A DNA stretch of 32,053 bases from an uncultured bacterium (GTDB taxonomy: Bacteria > Planctomycetota > GCA-002687715). The DNA is taken from assembly GCA_902826835.1 (NCBI GenBank), contig CADEGH010000051.1, positions 1-32,053 on the forward strand, given 5' to 3'. Positions 24,379 through 32,053 of the stretch are shown here, piece by piece. The translations under genes were made by a program, and so were the position numbers. The notes below the pieces were generated by a model. It saw nothing but the letters and a program-made list of their open reading frames with translations, did not search any database and had not been told where the DNA came from. How positions within the stretch are numbered: the stretch's first letter is position 1; every line of letters starts with the position of its first letter.

Positions 24379-24606
24379 TTGCCGACCCGCCACCGAAGCC
24401 CACCCGCCGGAGATTCCGATCCCGACGACCCCCTCATCGACGCGGCGCTGCGCAAGCTCTTCCTTTGGAAATCGCGCCGGAATCAGGGGGAAGTCGGCGA
24501 TTCCGATCCCGGGTCCGCGCGGTGGGCATGGGGACGGAGGTCCGAACGGCCGCGCCCCAAGGGCGACGACGATCCCGAAAGTCGCGAGGTCGCGAGTGGC
24601 TCTTGA
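24379..24606 (+). CDS. Possible small ORF between the two sigma genes (75 aa)
   Basis: A TTG-initiated frame reading MPTRHRSPPAGDSDPDDPLI, then DAALRKLFLWKSRRNQGEVG and ending DDDPESREVASGS. GC-rich third positions and a preceding AAAGGAGG argue for translation. The N-terminus (D-P-L-x-x-A-L-x-(K/R)-x-F) resembles that of the downstream kinase (DSSDPLDLALGRAFRR). It may be a small regulatory or spacer peptide, or noncoding. Very tentative. Confidence 0.35.
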   Translation: MPTRHRSPPAGDSDPDDPLIDAALRKLFLWKSRRNQGEVGDSDPGSARWAWGRRSERPRPKGDDDPESREVASGS

Positions 24607-24631
24607 GCGGCTCGGCCCCTATGATCGTGTC

Positions 24632-25315
24632 ATGGCCGAAGGTACGTCGTCGACCTGCTGGACCTTGATCCGAGGGGCCGCGGAGGGTGCCGCCGCGGCG
24701 CGCGAGGAATTTGCCTTGCGCTACCGGCGTGTGATTGAGGCCTACCTCGGAGCGCGTTGGCGCTACAGCCCCCTCGCCCACGAAATCGGGGACGTAGTCC
24801 AAGATATCTTCCTCGAGTGTTTCAAAGGTGGCGGGGCCCTTGAGCGCGTTCAATCCGACTCCCCTTCCGGCTTCCGAGGCTTCCTGTTCGGAGTCGCGCG
24901 CAACGTCGCCTCGCGCTACGAGGAGAGGAAGGGCAAGCGGACGGATCGACCGGTCACCACCTCGGTTCATGAGCAACTGGCGGACACCGAGTCCGAGGAT
25001 CCGGAGCGCGTCTTCGAGCGAGAGTGGGCGGGAACCTTGATGGAGCAGGCGGCGAGCCTGCAAGCCAATCGGGCCCGGTTCTTGGGGCCGGATGCCCAGT
25101 TGCGCATCGAAATCCTTCGTCTGCGCTTCGAGGAGGGGAAGCCGGTCCGGGATGTCGCCGAGCAGTTGGCGAAAGATGCGGCCTGGGTCCACCGCCAGTA
25201 CGCGGAAGCCCGCAAAGAGTTCTTCGAGGCCTTGAAGGAGGTGGTGACCTACCACCTACCCGGCAAACCGGCGGACGTCGAGGAAGAGTGCCGCCTCCTG
25301 CTCGCCATGCTCTGA
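24632..25315 (+). CDS. ECF-type RNA polymerase sigma factor (second)
   Basis: A 227-residue sigma-70 family protein. Region 2 (about 20-100) includes FALRYRRVIEAYLGARWRYS, DVVQDIFLECFKGG and FRGFLFGVARNVASRYEERK. Region 4 (about 155-210) includes LRIEILRLRFEEGKPVRDVA and EQLAKDAAWVHRQYAEARKE. The central insert with DTESEDPERVFEREW is typical of sigma factors linked to planctomycete kinases. TATGAT at 24620-24625 lies six bases before the ATG, and no ribosome-binding site is visible, so the message may be leaderless. Its stop is 23 bases upstream of the kinase start, so the two are almost certainly co-transcribed. Confidence 0.88.
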   Translation: MAEGTSSTCWTLIRGAAEGAAAAREEFALRYRRVIEAYLGARWRYSPLAHEIGDVVQDIFLECFKGGGALERVQSDSPSGFRGFLFGVARNVASRYEERKGKRTDRPVTTSVHEQLADTESEDPERVFEREWAGTLMEQAASLQANRARFLGPDAQLRIEILRLRFEEGKPVRDVAEQLAKDAAWVHRQYAEARKEFFEALKEVVTYHLPGKPADVEEECRLLLAML

Positions 25316-25338
25316 ACGCACCTCGCCAAAGCCCCGCG

Positions 25339-28300
25339 ATGCCGAACAGCAATCCGACCAATCAGGAGGATTCGAGCGACCCGCTCGACTTGGCCCTGGG
25401 GCGCGCGTTCCGACGTCCGGGAGGCCGACGGTCCTCGGCCGAATCGACCTCGGGGCGAGGCGCCTCGGATCCGCGGCCAGGGCGCTTCGAGTTTCAGGAG
25501 GAAATTGGCCGGGGCGGCATGGGGGTAGTGCGCCGCGCCCTCGATCGGTCCTTCGCGCGCGAAGTCGCCATCAAGGAGTTGCGACCCGAGGCTCTCGGGG
25601 AACCCAAGCTCGTGAGCCGCTTCCGCGAGGAAGCGCGGATCTCCGCCCACCTCCAGCATCCTGGCGTGGTTCCGGTCTACGACGGAGGGGAAGTCGAGGC
25701 GTCCCGGCCCTACTTCGCGATGAAGTTGGTCGAAGGCGAGACGCTGCGCGATCGACTGAAACGTTGCGCGGACAACCGGGCGGCCCGCGGCGAACTCCTT
25801 CCGCTCTTCCTGCGCGTCTGCGAGGCGGTGGGCTACGCTCACGCCCGCGGAGTGGTGCACCGAGATCTCAAACCCGCCAACGTGATGTTGGGCGAACACG
25901 GGGAAGTGTTTGTCATGGATTGGGGCCTGGCGAAGGTGCTCGGCCCCCTGAGTCCGGAGGACGCTCGAACCGAGACGATGGCGCTCTTCGAGGGAGAGGC
26001 GCACACGATCTCGGGGCATGCGGTGGGCACTCCGGGATACATGCCACCCGAGCAGTGTGCGGGGGGCAGTGGGCGGTATGCCGCGTGGTCCGACGTGTGG
26101 GCGCTCGGGGCCATTCTTTTCGAGATCCTCGTAGGAGAGCCGCTCGCGAACCGCAAGGACGAGGGCGGTCGCAGCGTCGTCCGTGCGTGGGACAGCACGG
26201 TCGCGGCGCTGGCATCGGTCGGCCTCGAACCCGAACTCACCGAGCTGGCGCTGAGCTGCCTCGAACCCGACCCTTTGAAGCGACCTTTCGATGCCATGGT
26301 GCTCGCCAAGCGCTTGCGGGCCTGGTCGAACCAAGCGGAGGCGCGGGCGCGGGCGGCCGAGATCGAAGCGGCCGAGACGAGGCTGCGCATCGCCCACGAG
26401 CGTCGGGTGCGTCGGCTGACGCTGCTCGTCCTCGGCGTGGTCATTCTGGCGCTCCTCGCCGGTGGTCTGACTTGGTGGTCGGTGGCGGAGTCGCGCCGCG
26501 AGCGTCGGGACTCCGCCAACGACTCCGTCCGCCGAGCGCTGGACGACCTCGGGCTCGCCCGGGAGCGCGCCAGTATGGCGACCACCGATCAGGAATTGGC
26601 GTGGCGTAATGCGCTGTCGGTGGCGAACTCGGCGGCGAGTATTGCCAAGACCACCGAAGCGTCAGCGGAAATGCGGGCCCGCGCCGAAGCTGCCCTGGGC
26701 GAAGTCGAGGGACGCCTCCGGGAGGTCGTAGCGCGGGAAGCCCGCCTCTCCGCGGACCGGGCCGCGGTGGCTCGCCTGGACGCCATCGCGGAGCCAGCCT
26801 CCGACGGTCGGGCCTTCGATCTCAACGACCGGGAGTACGAAGCCCTATTCCGCGCGCAGGGGCTGGATCTCGAGTCCATGACCGACGACGCGATCCTCGT
26901 GGCGGTGCGCGCGTCCGGCATTCAACGGCGGCTGGTCGAGGGCTTGGTGGACTGGTCCGGCCTGCGCCACCGGTTGGAAGAGGAGTCGGGGCGCCGCTTC
27001 CCCGTTCAGAGTCGACGGATCTTCCGCCTGGCTCAAAAGCTCTCCGATCATCCGGCGGAGCGGGCGGTGCTCCAGGCGATGGAGGACAGCCAATTCGATC
27101 GGCCGCTCGCGGACCTGAGCGACGACGACTGGCGGAACGTTGCCCCGGCGATCCTGCGCGTTTACGGCGACACTTTCGGCACTCTCCACGGGGCCGATCG
27201 GGCGATCGCGGTGTTCCGGCGGGCCGCCCGCCTACATCCGGGTGATTTCTACCTGAACTTCCAATTGGGATGGTGGTCCCGGGACAAGGGCGGGGAGAGC
27301 GACATCGAGTCCAGGAGCGCATTTTCCGCCGCGTTGGCGCTGCGTCCGTCGAACGCGCTGGTGCGAGTCAATATTGCGACGCAGCTCCGCCGAGCCGGGA
27401 ACGATGACGGCGCTCGATTGTTGCTCGAAGAGGCGGTGCGTGTCGACCCCAAGTGTGCGGGGGCTTATTACAACTTGGGAGTCATTCACACGTTTCGAAA
27501 GGAAATCGAAACCGCGATCACCTACTACTCGAAGACCCTCGAACACGACCCGGACCACGCGTTCGCTCGCTCCAATCTCGGGGTTTCGTATTTGCGCGTC
27601 GAGCGGCGGGAGGAGGGCCTCCGCCTCATCGAGTCGGCGGTGGCGCGTGAAGATCGCATCGCTCCTGCCTTGGGGCAGCTCGGAAACGAGTGGTTTCGGG
27701 ACCAGCACTTCGAAGCTGCCAGGGATGTACTCGAACGAGCGGTGGCGCTCTCGCCCAACGACCCGGCCCTCCTTCGCATCCTGGTCGGAGTCTTGGCGGG
27801 GTCTGAGAGCAATCACGAAGCGGTGCGGCTGAGCGAGCGCCGCCTCGAACTTTTGCGCGCGGGCCCGACGCCGCCGCCAGCTCGCGACGAGGCGGCGGTC
27901 GCGCTCCTGCGGGCCCGAGCCGAAGCGGGGGAGCGGGCCGCGGAGAATGCGCTGGCGGGAAGCAGCACCCCGAAGTCTGCCGAGGATTGGGTGCGCGCGG
28001 CGCTCGTGATGCGCAGCCTGGCGCGCCGGGGAGACGAGCTTGGACTCTGGGAGAAAGCGGTGGAATCCGCGTCTCCCGATATCGACGAACACTTGGGGCA
28101 CGGAGCTCTCGCGATCCTCGCTTCGTCGGATTGGGCGTCGCTGCCGACCGCAAAGCGAGACCAGGCTTTGGACTGGTTTCAGCGCGCGCTTCGGGCGATT
28201 CGCGCCGGCTCGACGGAGGACCAGGGGCCGTGGCTCAATCGGCGGGGACGAGTGGCCAGGTGGCTGCGGGATCCCGCGCTCGAACCGTGGATCCAAGCGG

Positions 28301-28368
28301 AGCCACCCGCGGAATGGGCGCCGATCCTGAAGGAAATGCGGGAGATCGCCAGTTTCCGGCGCGAGTGA
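25339..28368 (+). CDS. Membrane Ser/Thr protein kinase with TPR-containing C-terminus
   Basis: A 1009-residue protein. A low-complexity N-terminus of about 45 residues precedes the kinase domain (about 50-330): EIGRGGMGVVRRA, K79 in VAIK, HRDLKPANVML with D176, and DWG at 194-196 in place of DFG, a variant seen in many bacterial kinases. A membrane helix lies at about 359-381 (LTLLVLGVVILALLAGGLTW). Beyond it a coiled, Ala/Arg-rich stretch leads to TPR-like repeats (about 610-830): DRAIAVFRRAARLHPGDFYL, AYYNLGVIHTFRKEIETAIT, and FEAARDVLERAVALSPNDPA. The topology places the TPRs on the far side of the membrane from the kinase, suggesting that they sense or bind partners there. It is partnered with the preceding sigma factor. 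Substrates are unknown. Confidence 0.92.
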   Translation: MPNSNPTNQEDSSDPLDLALGRAFRRPGGRRSSAESTSGRGASDPRPGRFEFQEEIGRGGMGVVRRALDRSFAREVAIKELRPEALGEPKLVSRFREEARISAHLQHPGVVPVYDGGEVEASRPYFAMKLVEGETLRDRLKRCADNRAARGELLPLFLRVCEAVGYAHARGVVHRDLKPANVMLGEHGEVFVMDWGLAKVLGPLSPEDARTETMALFEGEAHTISGHAVGTPGYMPPEQCAGGSGRYAAWSDVWALGAILFEILVGEPLANRKDEGGRSVVRAWDSTVAALASVGLEPELTELALSCLEPDPLKRPFDAMVLAKRLRAWSNQAEARARAAEIEAAETRLRIAHERRVRRLTLLVLGVVILALLAGGLTWWSVAESRRERRDSANDSVRRALDDLGLARERASMATTDQELAWRNALSVANSAASIAKTTEASAEMRARAEAALGEVEGRLREVVAREARLSADRAAVARLDAIAEPASDGRAFDLNDREYEALFRAQGLDLESMTDDAILVAVRASGIQRRLVEGLVDWSGLRHRLEEESGRRFPVQSRRIFRLAQKLSDHPAERAVLQAMEDSQFDRPLADLSDDDWRNVAPAILRVYGDTFGTLHGADRAIAVFRRAARLHPGDFYLNFQLGWWSRDKGGESDIESRSAFSAALALRPSNALVRVNIATQLRRAGNDDGARLLLEEAVRVDPKCAGAYYNLGVIHTFRKEIETAITYYSKTLEHDPDHAFARSNLGVSYLRVERREEGLRLIESAVAREDRIAPALGQLGNEWFRDQHFEAARDVLERAVALSPNDPALLRILVGVLAGSESNHEAVRLSERRLELLRAGPTPPPARDEAAVALLRARAEAGERAAENALAGSSTPKSAEDWVRAALVMRSLARRGDELGLWEKAVESASPDIDEHLGHGALAILASSDWASLPTAKRDQALDWFQRALRAIRAGSTEDQGPWLNRRGRVARWLRDPALEPWIQAEPPAEWAPILKEMREIASFRRE

Positions 28369-28405
28369 ACGAGGCTGCGCGGGTCGGGGCGTACAATGCC
28401 GCCGC

Positions 28406-29707
28406 ATGCGAAGCCGACGGTGGTGTCTTCTTTGGATCCTCCCTTTGGCCGCCGCCTTGGCGGGCCAAGATCAGCCTCAGGCTCTGGTGGGCGCGTTGAT
28501 CTTGCCCATCGATCAAGCTCCGATCGAGCGGGGGACGGTGGTCTACCACCGTGGAAAGATCCTGGCGATCGGGCCGCTGGACCAAGTCAGCGTCCCCGAC
28601 GACGCGGTGGAGACGGACGCTTCCGGCAAGGTGATCATGCCGGGGCTGGTCGACACGCACAGTCACATCGGGGGCATCGGCGGGGCGGATTCGTCCGGAC
28701 CGATTCAGCCCGAGGTGCGCATCCATGACTCGCTGAACCCGCGCGACCACGGGTTCCGCCGGGCTCTCGCGGGGGGCATCACGACGGTGAATGTCATGCC
28801 CGGTTCCGGGCATTTGTGCAGCGGACAGACGGTGTATTTGAAGCTCCGCAGGTCCGGGACCATGGAGGAGCTGGCCTATCGAACGAAGGATGGACGGATC
28901 CACGGGGGCCTGAAAATGGCCAACGGGACCAACAGCCATCGCGATCCGCCGTTCCCCGGGACGCGCGGAAAGAGTGCGTCGCTCGTGCGGGAGAAGTTTG
29001 TGGCGGCGCAGGCTTACAAAAAGAAGCTCGCCGATGCCGGGGATGATCCGGAGAAGCGCCCGGCGCGAGATCTGGCGCTGGAGGTGTTGGTCGAGGTGCT
29101 CGATGGGGAGCGCATGGTCCACCATCACACGCACCGCGCCGATGACATCCTCACCGTCTTGCGACTCAAAGAGGAATTCGGGTTTCGGGTCGTCCTCCAC
29201 CACGTCAGCGAGGGCTGGAAGGTGGCGGAGGAAATCGCGAAGGCCAAGGCCGGCTGTTCCATCATCGTCGTGGATAGCCCTGGCGGGAAGCTCGAAGCCA
29301 AAGACTTGAGCTTTCGGACCGGGGGCGTGCTCGAACGCGCCGGCGTGAACGTCGCGTACCACACCGACGACTGGATCACGGATTCGCGGTGGTTCCGGCG
29401 GAGCGGCGCCCTCGGGGTGCGAGGTGGGATGTCGCGCGAGGCGGCGCTGCGTTCGCTGACTCTCAGTGGCGCCGAGATGCTCGATCTGCAGGATCGGGTG
29501 GGATCGCTCACCGTCGGGAAGGACGCGGACTTCGTGGTCATGGACGGGGACCCGTTCAGCCACACCACCAAGGTGATCGAGACCTACGTGGAAGGGCGAC
29601 GGCTCTTCGATTGGAAGAACGCCGAGGATCGCCTTTATGCGACCGGCGGCATGGGCGCCGGCTACGATTTTGAGCCGTATCTGTGCTGCTGCGAGGGGGG
29701 ACAATGA
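28406..29707 (+). CDS. Exported amidohydrolase, metal ligands present
   Basis: A 433-residue protein with a signal peptide (RRWCLLWILPLAAALAG). The amidohydrolase core starts GALILPIDQAPIERGTVVYH and reaches VIMPGLVDTHSHIGG, the H-x-H metal pair (H85 and H87). Further His-rich elements (MVHHHTHRADD, VVLHHVSEG and AYHTDDW) supply the expected remaining ligands and acidic residue. The closing motif VGSLTVGKDADFVVMDGDPF is typical of the imidazolonepropionase-like branch. The substrate cannot be inferred; amide or imide hydrolysis outside the cytoplasm is likely. TACAAT at 28392-28397 lies eight bases before the ATG and may be its -10 box. Its stop overlaps the start of the next gene (ATGA). It follows the kinase gene after 37 bases and may have its own promoter. 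Confidence 0.88.
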   Translation: MRSRRWCLLWILPLAAALAGQDQPQALVGALILPIDQAPIERGTVVYHRGKILAIGPLDQVSVPDDAVETDASGKVIMPGLVDTHSHIGGIGGADSSGPIQPEVRIHDSLNPRDHGFRRALAGGITTVNVMPGSGHLCSGQTVYLKLRRSGTMEELAYRTKDGRIHGGLKMANGTNSHRDPPFPGTRGKSASLVREKFVAAQAYKKKLADAGDDPEKRPARDLALEVLVEVLDGERMVHHHTHRADDILTVLRLKEEFGFRVVLHHVSEGWKVAEEIAKAKAGCSIIVVDSPGGKLEAKDLSFRTGGVLERAGVNVAYHTDDWITDSRWFRRSGALGVRGGMSREAALRSLTLSGAEMLDLQDRVGSLTVGKDADFVVMDGDPFSHTTKVIETYVEGRRLFDWKNAEDRLYATGGMGAGYDFEPYLCCCEGGQ

Positions 29708-30927
29708 TGCGCACTGCCATTGCGATCGCTTTCGGATTGGCCTTGATCGCGGCCGTGGCCCCAGCCCAACTCGTGGTGCGGGCGAAGAAGCTCTATCCGA
29801 TCAGCGGCCCGCCTATCGAGGATGCGGTGGTGGTGCTGCGCGAAGGGAAAATCGCGGCGGTGGGTCCGGCGGTATCGACGCCGATTCTCCCGGGAGCTCA
29901 GGAAGTCTCCGCGGCGGTGGTGGTGCCCGGCTTGATCGACGCACACTCCGTGATGGGAGTGGCCGGGTGGCTCAATCAGAAGCAGGATCAAGATCAGCTC
30001 GATCCGACGGGTCCGATTCAGCCCGAGTTGCGGGCCATCGATGCGTTCAATTTGGACGATCCTCTGGTGGCCTGGGTGCGGGGTTTTGGGGTGACCACGG
30101 TGCACACCGGACACGCTCCGGGGGCGGTGATCAGTGGTCAGACCATGATCGTGAAGACGGCGGGGAAGGGCTCTTCGCCGCACGTGTTGAGAGAGTGTGC
30201 CGCCGTCGCGGCTACCCTCGGGCCGGGCGCGTTTGGGGAGGGCCGCAAATCCGGCGCCTCCACGCGCGGCAAGCAGGCGGCGATCCTGCGGACGGCGCTG
30301 CTCGAGGCGCAGGAGTATCAGCGGAAGCAGTCGACCGCGGCAGCGGACAAAAAGCCCGACCGAAATCTCCGCCACGAGACGTTGGGCCGCGTGCTCGCTA
30401 GGGAAGTGCCGCTGCTCTTGACGGCGGAGCGGGCCCAGGACATCCGAACCGCGCTGCGATTGCAGGAAGAGTTCGGCTTCCAGCTCTGGTTGGACGGCGG
30501 ATCTGAGGCGACGCTGCTCACGGAGGAGTTGGTGGCTGCGAAGGTCCCGATTTTCCTGCATCCAACGATGGCCCGGGCCGTGGAGGAACGCGCCAATGCG
30601 AGTTTCGAGAGCGCCGGCAAGTTGCTCGGGGCGGGGCTTTCGGTGGCCTTCCAGAGTGGGTTCGAGAGTTACGTGCCGAAGACGCGGGTCGTGCTCTTCG
30701 AGGCGGCGGCGACGCGGCCGCACGGCGTGGCGTTCGAAACCGCGCTCACGATGCTGACCCTCGGGGCGGCGCGGATGCTCGGGATTGCCGATCAAGTCGG
30801 CACGATCGAGTTCGGCAAGCAGGGCGACCTCGCGCTCTTCGACGGCGATCCCTTCGAGTGGACCACCCACTGCCTGGGTTCAGTGGTGGACGGAGTCTTC
30901 CACCCGGGGGAAGCCGCCCCGCGCTGA
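29704..30927 (+). CDS. Amidohydrolase-like protein without metal ligands
   Basis: A 407-residue paralogue of the preceding protein with a signal peptide (MRTAIAIAFGLALIAAVAPA) and the same layout: KLYPISGPPIEDAVVVLREG, VVPGLIDAHSVMG and VGTIEFGKQGDLALFDGDPF. The first metal motif is H81-S-V, so the second His of H-x-H is missing. Where the partner has HHHTH this protein has LLLTAERAQD, where it has HHVSEG this has LDGGSEA, and where it has HTDDW this has FQSGFES. The overall fold is retained but catalysis is unlikely. It probably forms a complex with, or regulates, the active partner. The ATG overlaps the upstream stop, and a G-rich GAGGGGGG stretch provides the ribosome-binding site. ATGATG offers an alternative start three bases later. 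Confidence 0.85.
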   Translation: MMRTAIAIAFGLALIAAVAPAQLVVRAKKLYPISGPPIEDAVVVLREGKIAAVGPAVSTPILPGAQEVSAAVVVPGLIDAHSVMGVAGWLNQKQDQDQLDPTGPIQPELRAIDAFNLDDPLVAWVRGFGVTTVHTGHAPGAVISGQTMIVKTAGKGSSPHVLRECAAVAATLGPGAFGEGRKSGASTRGKQAAILRTALLEAQEYQRKQSTAAADKKPDRNLRHETLGRVLAREVPLLLTAERAQDIRTALRLQEEFGFQLWLDGGSEATLLTEELVAAKVPIFLHPTMARAVEERANASFESAGKLLGAGLSVAFQSGFESYVPKTRVVLFEAAATRPHGVAFETALTMLTLGAARMLGIADQVGTIEFGKQGDLALFDGDPFEWTTHCLGSVVDGVFHPGEAAPR

Positions 30928-30950
30928 CGCAACGTCGGAATCCTCAGCGC

Positions 30951-32003
30951 GTGGACACTCAAGATCCGAGGCTCGCCCGCTTCGTCGCCGGTTCTGTGAC
31001 CGAACCCACGACCGGGCGTTTGTTCCCCTACCGGCTGCTGGTTCCGAAGGCTGCTGCTTCGGTTGCCTCTTCTCTCTCTCCCTCAATTGCGATTCCCTCC
31101 TCGGTCCGAACGCCACCGCAGACTCCGTCCTCACCTTCGCCCTCGACTCCGCAAGGCGTTCCGATCCCGCCCTCGGCTTCGACCTCGCCCTCGACTCCAG
31201 CTCCGAGTCCGAGTCCGACTGGAACTCCGACTTCGCAAGGCGCTCCGACTCCGGCCTCGGCTTCGACCTCGCTCTCGACTCCGAGTCCGAGCCCGACTGG
31301 AAATCCGACTTCGCAAGTCGTTCCGATTCCGCCCTCGGCTCCAGTCCCGGCCCAGCCTTCGACTCGTGCATCCTCCCTCGCTCCCGTCGCTGGGCATCCG
31401 ATGCTCGTGTTTCTCCACGGCGCGGGCGAGCGTGGCATCGACAACGCGCGACAACTGACTTGGCTGCCGATGCCATTGTCTGAGCCACCCGTGGCGGAGG
31501 CTCTGCCGTGGATCGTGCTCGCGGTGCAATGTCCTCCCGACTTGCGTTGGTCCGAGGTGGCCTGGGATGCCGTCGAGTCTTCGCCGCTACCCGCGTCCCC
31601 ATCCCCGGCGCTGACGGCGGTGCGTCTCGCGATGGAGGAGGTGCGCTCGCGCTATCCCGTCGATCCAAGCCGCCTCCATCTCACCGGCCTCTCGATGGGT
31701 GGTTATGGCGCCCTCGATCTCGCTATGCGTGAGCCCGAGCTGTTTGCAGGTGTCGTTGCCGTGTGTGGGGGAGGATCCGACTCCGAGGCGCCTCGCCTCC
31801 GTTCGCTCCCCCTCTGGCTTTGGCACGGCGCCGAAGATCGAGTGGTCCCTCCGATCCGCTCGCGCCGTCTCTTCGAGATCCTCCACGACCTCAACGCCCC
31901 CGTCCGATACACCGAACTCCCCGGCGTCGCCCACGACTCCTGGCGCCAAGCCTACACCCCCACCTCCGGCGCCCTCGATTGGCTCTTCCGCTGCCACCGA
32001 TGA
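30951..32003 (+). CDS. Alpha/beta hydrolase (esterase-like) with a Ser/Pro/Thr insertion
   Basis: A 350-residue protein read from a GTG. It begins with GRLFPYRLLVPK (about 22-33), the first strand of a dienelactone-hydrolase/phospholipase-carboxylesterase-like fold. After about 115 residues of Pro/Ser/Thr-rich insertion, the fold resumes with HPMLVFLHGAGERG (149-162), the oxyanion H-G-A-G. The nucleophile elbow is GLSMGGYGA (S248), and the other triad members are D296 (HGAEDRVVP) and H328 (GVAHDSW). Family members usually pass directly from YRLLVPK to LVLFLHGAGERG. The insertion is built from repeats (31152-31391). No signal peptide is visible from this start. The chosen GTG is 23 bases after the previous stop, which suggests co-transcription with the amidohydrolases. 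Confidence 0.78.
   Translation: MDTQDPRLARFVAGSVTEPTTGRLFPYRLLVPKAAASVASSLSPSIAIPSSVRTPPQTPSSPSPSTPQGVPIPPSASTSPSTPAPSPSPTGTPTSQGAPTPASASTSLSTPSPSPTGNPTSQVVPIPPSAPVPAQPSTRASSLAPVAGHPMLVFLHGAGERGIDNARQLTWLPMPLSEPPVAEALPWIVLAVQCPPDLRWSEVAWDAVESSPLPASPSPALTAVRLAMEEVRSRYPVDPSRLHLTGLSMGGYGALDLAMREPELFAGVVAVCGGGSDSEAPRLRSLPLWLWHGAEDRVVPPIRSRRLFEILHDLNAPVRYTELPGVAHDSWRQAYTPTSGALDWLFRCHR
31152..31391. repeat. Imperfect repeats coding the Ser/Pro/Thr insertion
   Basis: Units begin with CAAGGCGTTCCG, CAAGGCGCTCCG and CAAGTCGTTCCG at 31152, 31236 and 31314. The first two units are 84 and 78 bases (28 and 26 codons), and the third is partial and degenerates after about 60 bases. Each codes Q-(G/V)-(V/A)-P-(I/T)-P-(P/A)-S-A, then S-T-P-rich sequence. 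The CTCCGA(C/G) hexamer recurs throughout, and the minus strand stays open as a consequence. Confidence 0.75.
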
Positions 32004-32053
32004 CTCCCTGCCCCCATGCGTTCCCACCGTCCCACCGTCGCCTCCCAACGTGC

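Noticed and set aside
25249..26397. Minus-strand frame of 382 codons opposite the second kinase
   Set aside because: Complement of conserved kinase motifs; high-G+C shadow frame.

Overview
This is a high-G+C bacterial chromosome segment that most resembles a planctomycete (Planctomycetota). The indications are two membrane-anchored serine/threonine kinases each beside an ECF-type sigma factor, a kinase fused to a formylglycine-generating-enzyme-like (FGE) domain, carboxypeptidase-regulatory-like and lamin-tail-domain exported proteins, and a multi-TM/TPR protein of the TMTC type. No 16S or marker gene is present, so the phylum is inferred from gene content.

Layout. 1-3119: two plus-strand exported or membrane-anchored proteins. 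3176-6538: a minus-strand operon of two paralogous membrane proteins, a DUF2157 membrane protein and a GDYXXLXY protein. 6974-9608: a DUF1801 protein and a long TM/TPR gene interrupted by two compensating one-base indels. 9987-17404: a decayed mobile island ending exactly at the 3' end of a tRNA-Pro(GGG) gene. It holds a type IV AbiE toxin-antitoxin pair, a broken serine recombinase, a conserved hypothetical protein, an IS21-like fragment and an orphan PD-(D/E)XK-like protein. 17554-21097: a methyltransferase and two exported proteins, the latter convergent on a shared terminator. 21199-28368: two ECF sigma/kinase modules. 28406-32003: two overlapping amidohydrolases (one apparently metal-less) and an alpha/beta hydrolase with a repeat-built Ser/Pro/Thr insertion.

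The most interesting structure is the island. A 15-bp core, GTCGrGGCrAkrGGm, occurs four times (9987, 13804, 15060, 17390). The last copy is the tRNA-Pro 3' end. Flanks of the four copies follow the order expected for stepwise accretion of integrative elements: chromosome|P', P|P', P|P', P|tRNA, where P is the recombinase gene's own 3' end. At the far end (9947-9983), 7.4 kb from the tRNA, sits a strong Rho-independent terminator pointing the way tRNA-Pro is transcribed. It is probably the tRNA's original terminator, stranded by the insertions. The terminator-like hairpin now next to the tRNA is 54/62 identical, by hand count, to the recombinase 3' end.

The sigma/kinase genes probably form signalling modules in which a transmembrane kinase senses a condition and the neighbouring sigma factor changes transcription. 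The amidohydrolase pair is translationally coupled and probably works as a unit outside the cytoplasm. All functions are read from sequence motifs only; no database search was run.
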